NCBI GenBank assembly: GCA_028287205.1
Contig: JAQBQC010000433.1
Span: forward strand, 1 to 9,482
Length of the DNA: 9,482 nucleotides
DNA from: Gemmatimonadota bacterium
GTDB taxonomy: Bacteria > Gemmatimonadota > Gemmatimonadetes > Gemmatimonadales > Gemmatimonadaceae
Direction of reading: 5' to 3'
Below, in pieces: positions 5,926 to 9,482 of the stretch; position 1 is the first letter of the stretch; each line of letters starts with the position of its first letter. The translations under genes were made by a program, and so were the position numbers. The notes under the pieces are model-generated. The model searched no databases. It saw nothing but the letters and a program-made list of their open reading frames with translations, and was not told the DNA's origin.

Positions 5926-7391
5926 AAGTGGAAGATCCGTTTCACGAATGAGGACAGATCATTGAACGTCACGATCGAGAACAGAAGGACGATTGCAGCG
6001 AGTCCGCTGTAAAACAGCCACACGCGCGTGCGCATCGCCAGCGCGCCTCCCTTCACCGTTTCGGCGAGGATGATGAGGATCTGGCCGCCATCGAGTATCG
6101 GAATCGGAAACAGATTCACGACTGCGAGATTGATGCTGAGCAGCGAGACCAGCGCGAGCAGCGATGCCCATCCCTGCTGCGCCGCCTCTCCGGATTGCAC
6201 GGCCACACCCACCGGTCCGCTCAATCCCTTTATCGACTGGTGGCCGGTGACGAGGTTCCGAAGCGTGTGCACGATGAGACCCGCGCTCGCCCACGTCGTG
6301 CTCCACGCTTCGCTGATGGCCGTGCCGACGGGCAGCGCGCGGCGCGTGCCGTACTCACGACGCGTAGCGCCGATCTTCCCCAGCACCGTGTCGGCGAGCG
6401 TGATCGGATTCTGCCCGGGACTCGCTTCCGGCGTGACGGCAATCTGCTTCACGGAATCGCCGCGCCATACGGTGAGTGTGAGCGGCTTCCCAGGCGAGGA
6501 CTCGATACGGTTCACGATGGCCGCCCATCCACGCACCGGAGCACCGTTCACGGCTGTGATGCTGTCGCCCCGTTGCAGCCCGGCGCGATCGGCCGGATGT
6601 CCGGGAACGACGCGATCGACGATCGGCGGAATGTATGGCGCCAGAACTCCTGCGAACTGCTCTCGCGAGAAGATCCCGGAATCGCGCACGGCGACGTCGG
6701 TGACGCCGCGATTGGTCTGAATACGGAGCACATTTCCCGAGTCCGTGGCGATGCGCTCCACCACTTCATTCCACGACTCCACGCTACGGCCGTCGACAGC
6801 CGTCACGGTGTCGCCCGCGGCCAGGTTGCGAAACAGCGAATCCGCGCCGGGCACCGCGAGCACAGCGCCGATCTCGCGCGAGGGCAGCACCACCTCGCCG
6901 TTCGAGATGTACAGTCCAGCGATGATGAAAAAGCCGAGCAGAAAATTCATCGTCACGCCGGCGAGCATGATGAACAGTCGTGCGGAAAGCGGCTTCGACT
7001 CGAGCCAGCGATTCTCCGGAACCGGGCGCGGTCCGAACGGCGCCATCCCGTTGGGATCGTAGTACCGCGGCTTCTTCTCCTCGGGCGCTATTGGTGGAGC
7101 GCCGCTCCCGCCCACGGTTCCCGTGGGCTTCTCGGCGCCGCCCTCGAGGAACGCCATTGACTCATCCTCGCGCGACGCCATGCGCACATAGCCGCCGAGC
7201 GGCAGGGCGGCGACGATGTACTCCGTCTCCCCCCATTTGTGACTGAACAGCGCGGGGCCGAATCCGATCGAGAAGCGCGGGGCGTACACGCCCGTCAACT
7301 TCGCGGCGATGAAATGCCCGAGCTCGTGCACGAAGATCACGATTCCGAACACGAACACGATGGCAGCGGGCGTGCGGAGCCATTCTAGCAT
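5922..7391 (-). CDS. rseP: RseP-type site-2 protease (membrane zinc metalloprotease, family M50)
   Basis: RseP cuts transmembrane segments of anti-sigma factors and remnant signal peptides inside the membrane, the second step of regulated intramembrane proteolysis. The 489-residue protein shows the zinc motif HELGH at 22-26 in the first transmembrane helix and the second catalytic motif NLFPIPILDGG at 426-436, with D434 as zinc ligand. Further membrane helices lie near 137-161, 405-430 and 455-475. Between them are two PDZ domains (about 168-245 and 255-325) that gate substrate access. It is somewhat longer than E. coli RseP (450), mostly because of a Gly/Pro-rich stretch at about 73-130. The start is ATG 7391, with GGAGA seven bases upstream and a seven-base overlap with the dxr stop (ATGCTAG). 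The dxr-rseP order is widespread. Its anti-sigma target is not in the window. Confidence 0.97.
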   Translation of the reverse strand: MLEWLRTPAAIVFVFGIVIFVHELGHFIAAKLTGVYAPRFSIGFGPALFSHKWGETEYIVAALPLGGYVRMASREDESMAFLEGGAEKPTGTVGGSGAPPIAPEEKKPRYYDPNGMAPFGPRPVPENRWLESKPLSARLFIMLAGVTMNFLLGFFIIAGLYISNGEVVLPSREIGAVLAVPGADSLFRNLAAGDTVTAVDGRSVESWNEVVERIATDSGNVLRIQTNRGVTDVAVRDSGIFSREQFAGVLAPYIPPIVDRVVPGHPADRAGLQRGDSITAVNGAPVRGWAAIVNRIESSPGKPLTLTVWRGDSVKQIAVTPEASPGQNPITLADTVLGKIGATRREYGTRRALPVGTAISEAWSTTWASAGLIVHTLRNLVTGHQSIKGLSGPVGVAVQSGEAAQQGWASLLALVSLLSINLAVVNLFPIPILDGGQILIILAETVKGGALAMRTRVWLFYSGLAAIVLLFSIVTFNDLSSFVKRIFHL

Positions 7392-8518
7392 GCAAACATC
7401 TCCAATACGTGTTGTCGCGCGGCCCCGTCGGCGGCGAGCACCGCCGCGCGCGAGTCACCGGGGCCATCCGCGCAGTGCGCGAGCGCGCTTTCGATCGCGC
7501 GCGCCACGTCCATGAATGTTATCCGATTCCCGAGAAAAAGGTTCACGGCCTGCTCGTTCGCCGCGTTGAACACCGCTGGGGCCACGCCGCCGCGGCGGCC
7601 GGCCGCGAGTCCCAATGCGAGCGCGGGAAAATCACCAGTGCGCACGCGCTCGAACGTGAGCGCCGGCCACGACACGGGATCGAAGCGGGGCATGGCGTCG
7701 TCGAGCACGCGCTCCGGATGCGTCAGCGCGTAGAGCACCGGAAGCTCCATGCTCGGCGTGCCCATCTGCGCCAGCACGCTTCCGTCCACGAACTCGACGA
7801 ACGAATGCACGATGCTCTGCGGATGCACCACGACCTCGATCTGGTCGTAGGAAAGTCCGAACAGAAAGTGCGCCTCGATCACCTCGAGTGCCTTGTTCGC
7901 GAGCGTGGCGCTGTCGATCGAGATCTTGCGCCCCATGCGCCACGTGGGATGCTGCAGCGCATCCGCGATCGTCGCATTGGCGAGTCGATCGGGAAGCCAT
8001 TCGCGAAATGGGCCGCCCGACGCGGTGAGCACGAGGCGCCGCACATCCGCGCTCGTCCGGCCCGCGAGGCACTGCAGGATCGCGCTGTGCTCACTGTCCA
8101 CCGGAATGAGCTCGCCGCCGCCCACTCTGCACGCCTCGGCGACGAGCGCGCCGGCCATCACCAGCGTTTCCTTGTTCGCGAGTGCCACGCGCTTCCCTGC
8201 CGACACCGCGGCGAGCGTCGCATCGAGTCCCGCGGCCCCGACGATCGCGTTGATGACTATCGAGACGTCGCTGCGCGTGGCCGCTTCGACCAGGCACTGC
8301 GTTCCCTCCGTCCACCCATCATGCGGGCTCGAGCCGTTCGCGCAGATGCCGACGTAGGATGGACTGAATTCCAGCGCCTGCGCGGCCAGCAGATCGGTGT
8401 TCGAGAATGCGGTGAGCGCGGCAACGCGAAAGCGATCGCGATGGCGCGCGAGCACGCGCAGTGCCGTCGTGCCGACCGAGCCGGTCGAGCCGAGCACCGC
8501 GACGCCCCGGGTACTCAT
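7385..8518 (-). CDS. dxr: 1-deoxy-D-xylulose 5-phosphate reductoisomerase
   Basis: Dxr converts 1-deoxyxylulose 5-phosphate to 2-C-methylerythritol 4-phosphate with NADPH and a divalent metal, the committed step of the MEP isoprenoid pathway in the cytoplasm. The 377-residue protein has the NADPH-binding GSTGSVG at 10-16, ALANKETLV at 112-120, metal ligands D141 and E143 in PVDSEHSAI and E212 in DSATLANKALEVIEA, and substrate residues S167, H190, N208 and K209. The spacing among these last residues equals that of E. coli S186, H209, N227, K228 and E231. HPQSIVHS and a NAANE motif follow. The start is ATG at 8518, overlapping the cdsA stop (ATGA). The open frame continues upstream to about 8917, but that part is a shadow over cdsA, and the glycine loop right after 8518 fixes the start. 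Its product feeds the polyprenyl chain made by UppS, encoded two genes upstream. Confidence 0.97.
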   Translation of the reverse strand: MSTRGVAVLGSTGSVGTTALRVLARHRDRFRVAALTAFSNTDLLAAQALEFSPSYVGICANGSSPHDGWTEGTQCLVEAATRSDVSIVINAIVGAAGLDATLAAVSAGKRVALANKETLVMAGALVAEACRVGGGELIPVDSEHSAILQCLAGRTSADVRRLVLTASGGPFREWLPDRLANATIADALQHPTWRMGRKISIDSATLANKALEVIEAHFLFGLSYDQIEVVVHPQSIVHSFVEFVDGSVLAQMGTPSMELPVLYALTHPERVLDDAMPRFDPVSWPALTFERVRTGDFPALALGLAAGRRGGVAPAVFNAANEQAVNLFLGNRITFMDVARAIESALAHCADGPGDSRAAVLAADGAARQHVLEMFAC

Positions 8519-9387
8519 CGATTCACGAAGAGAAGCACGTGCGGAAAGGTGAAGAGGAAGTACGTCACGGGCAGCGCGAAGAGCATGCCGACTATGCGAT
8601 CCACCACGCCTCCGTGTCCCGGAATCAGGTGCGAGCTGTCCTTCACGTCCCCCTCGCGCTTGAGAAGCGACTCCACGAGATCCCCGATCTGCACCGACGC
8701 TCCGATCGCCGCGCCGAGCGCGAGCGCCGTGCCGGTGCGAAGTCCAAGGCTCGCGAAAGGAACGAGCACCCAGTGCGCGTACGCCCAGCTCGCGAGCATG
8801 CAGAATCCGAGCGCCCCGATCGCGCCGGCGCGGGTTTTCCCGGGGCTCACACTCGGCATCAACTTCGTGCGCCCGAATGCACGGCCCACGAAGAAGCCTG
8901 CGGTATCCGAGATCCACGTCAGCACGAACGGATAGAACACGAGCGCGCTCCCTGCGCGCGCCGTCACGACGTAGTTATGGTAGCGCAGGGCATACGCGAA
9001 CGAAAGAAACCCAGCCGTATACATCACCCCGAGCAGCGTCACCGCGACGGCGCCGAGCGGATGCTGATCCGATCTGCGCCTGAAGAGCGCCAACGTGAAC
9101 AACGCGATGATCACGATCGCGCCCAGCGCGATCTCCGGCGGAACGAAGCGTCCCTCGTGAAAGAAGTGCACCGCGATCGGAAGCAGAAACGCGAGCGCCG
9201 TTCCCGCGCGCGCCAGCGGCGTGTAGCCACCGTGCTCCGCAATCCCGTAGAGCTCGCGCGCAGCGAGCGCGGAGACGATGCCGAGCACGACCGCGAGGAT
9301 CAGGCCGCCCACGTACACGGCGCCGATCACCAGCGGAATCGCGACGACGGCGACCACGACCCGCGCTGCGAGATTGGAGAGTGCCAC
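8515..9387 (-). CDS. cdsA: Phosphatidate cytidylyltransferase (CDP-diacylglycerol synthase)
   Basis: CdsA makes CDP-diacylglycerol from phosphatidic acid and CTP, the branch point for bacterial phospholipids, in the cytoplasmic membrane. The 290-residue protein is mostly hydrophobic with about seven or eight predicted membrane helices. The family signature spans residues 240-264: it begins SLLKREGDVKD and ends HGGVVDR, and each fixed position of the known CDP-diglyceride synthase pattern is met. Upstream conserved pieces SDTAG (160-164) and SPGKT (181-185) also agree. The start is GTG at 9387, sharing one base with the uppS stop (TAGTG), and the stop overlaps the dxr start by four bases. No strong ribosome site precedes the GTG, consistent with translation coupled to uppS. 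Length is normal for the family. Confidence 0.97.
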   Translation of the reverse strand: MALSNLAARVVVAVVAIPLVIGAVYVGGLILAVVLGIVSALAARELYGIAEHGGYTPLARAGTALAFLLPIAVHFFHEGRFVPPEIALGAIVIIALFTLALFRRRSDQHPLGAVAVTLLGVMYTAGFLSFAYALRYHNYVVTARAGSALVFYPFVLTWISDTAGFFVGRAFGRTKLMPSVSPGKTRAGAIGALGFCMLASWAYAHWVLVPFASLGLRTGTALALGAAIGASVQIGDLVESLLKREGDVKDSSHLIPGHGGVVDRIVGMLFALPVTYFLFTFPHVLLFVNR

Positions 9388-9482
9388 TACGCGGTGACCC
9401 GACCGAAGCGACGGTCGCGGTTCTGGAAATCGAGAATGGCGGCGTACAGCTCCTGCTTTCGAAAGCTCGGCCAGAGTACCGG
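9387..9482 (-). CDS. uppS: Isoprenyl transferase (undecaprenyl diphosphate synthase), C-terminal end only
   Basis: Only the last 31 residues are in the window. They read LWPSFRKQELYAAILDF near their start and NRDRRFGRV near the end, the conserved C-terminus of cis-prenyltransferases (the WP-F stretch followed by an R-x-RRFG motif). The full enzyme, usually about 240-260 residues, adds isopentenyl diphosphate units to farnesyl diphosphate to make undecaprenyl diphosphate, the carrier lipid of peptidoglycan synthesis. The stop TAG shares a base with the GTG start of cdsA. The uppS-cdsA-dxr-rseP order, known in many bacteria, supports the call from so short a piece. Confidence 0.9.
   Translation of the reverse strand, partial: PVLWPSFRKQELYAAILDFQNRDRRFGRVTA

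Noticed and set aside
8519..8917. N-terminal extension of dxr to 510 residues
   Set aside because: The extension overlaps cdsA in another frame and has no family resemblance; Dxr begins naturally at ATG 8518, a few residues before its GSTGSVG motif.
7409..8935. Long plus-strand open frame opposite dxr and part of cdsA
   Set aside because: It is antisense to two well-supported enzymes, is rich in Arg, His and Ala, and shows no domain; a by-product of codon bias.
1..9482. Mobile elements, CRISPR arrays, tRNA or rRNA genes, toxin-antitoxin or defence modules
   Set aside because: No transposase, integrase, regular spaced repeats, tRNA-like folds or defence-type domains were seen on either strand; almost every base is taken by conserved housekeeping genes.

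Overview
The window is GC-rich chromosomal DNA carrying conserved housekeeping genes in short-spaced or overlapping order. I see no mobile element, tRNA, rRNA, CRISPR array or defence cassette. The gene content (RseP-type protease, a Ser/Thr kinase with an exported tail, uppS-cdsA-dxr-rseP order, rpsO-pnp-M16 protease order) fits a high-GC diderm bacterium. Gemmatimonadota is my best guess, but that is inference from style and context, not proof.

Layout. (1) Positions 1-3744, minus strand: rpsO (S15), then pnp (polynucleotide phosphorylase), then a zinc peptidase of family M16 that runs off the left edge. pnp and the peptidase overlap by four bases. A strong hairpin followed by four T sits between rpsO and pnp. 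(2) 3745-3840: a 96-base divergent spacer with overlapping inverted repeats. (3) 3841-5481, plus strand: a membrane-anchored Hanks-type Ser/Thr protein kinase with an extracytoplasmic tail that looks like two PEGA-type modules. (4) 5482-5523: a short convergent spacer with inverted repeats. (5) 5524-9482, minus strand: the end of uppS, then cdsA, dxr, rseP and a small exported protein of unknown function. Every junction in this run overlaps by one to seven bases, so it looks like one translationally coupled operon that starts outside the window.

How the genes fit together. The right-hand operon supplies envelope building: undecaprenyl diphosphate for cell-wall carrier lipid (UppS), CDP-diacylglycerol for phospholipids (CdsA), the first committed step of the MEP isoprenoid pathway that feeds UppS (Dxr), and site-2 proteolysis for envelope signalling (RseP). 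The left-hand operon is translation and RNA turnover plus a processing-type peptidase. The kinase between them is a separate, plus-strand unit that could sense something outside the membrane.

The parts least explained by known families are the small exported protein coupled to rseP, the low-complexity Arg/Gly tail of PNPase, the Pro-rich insert in RseP, and the dyad structures around rpsO. I did not find a clear undescribed system; these are modest leads inside an otherwise ordinary core region.
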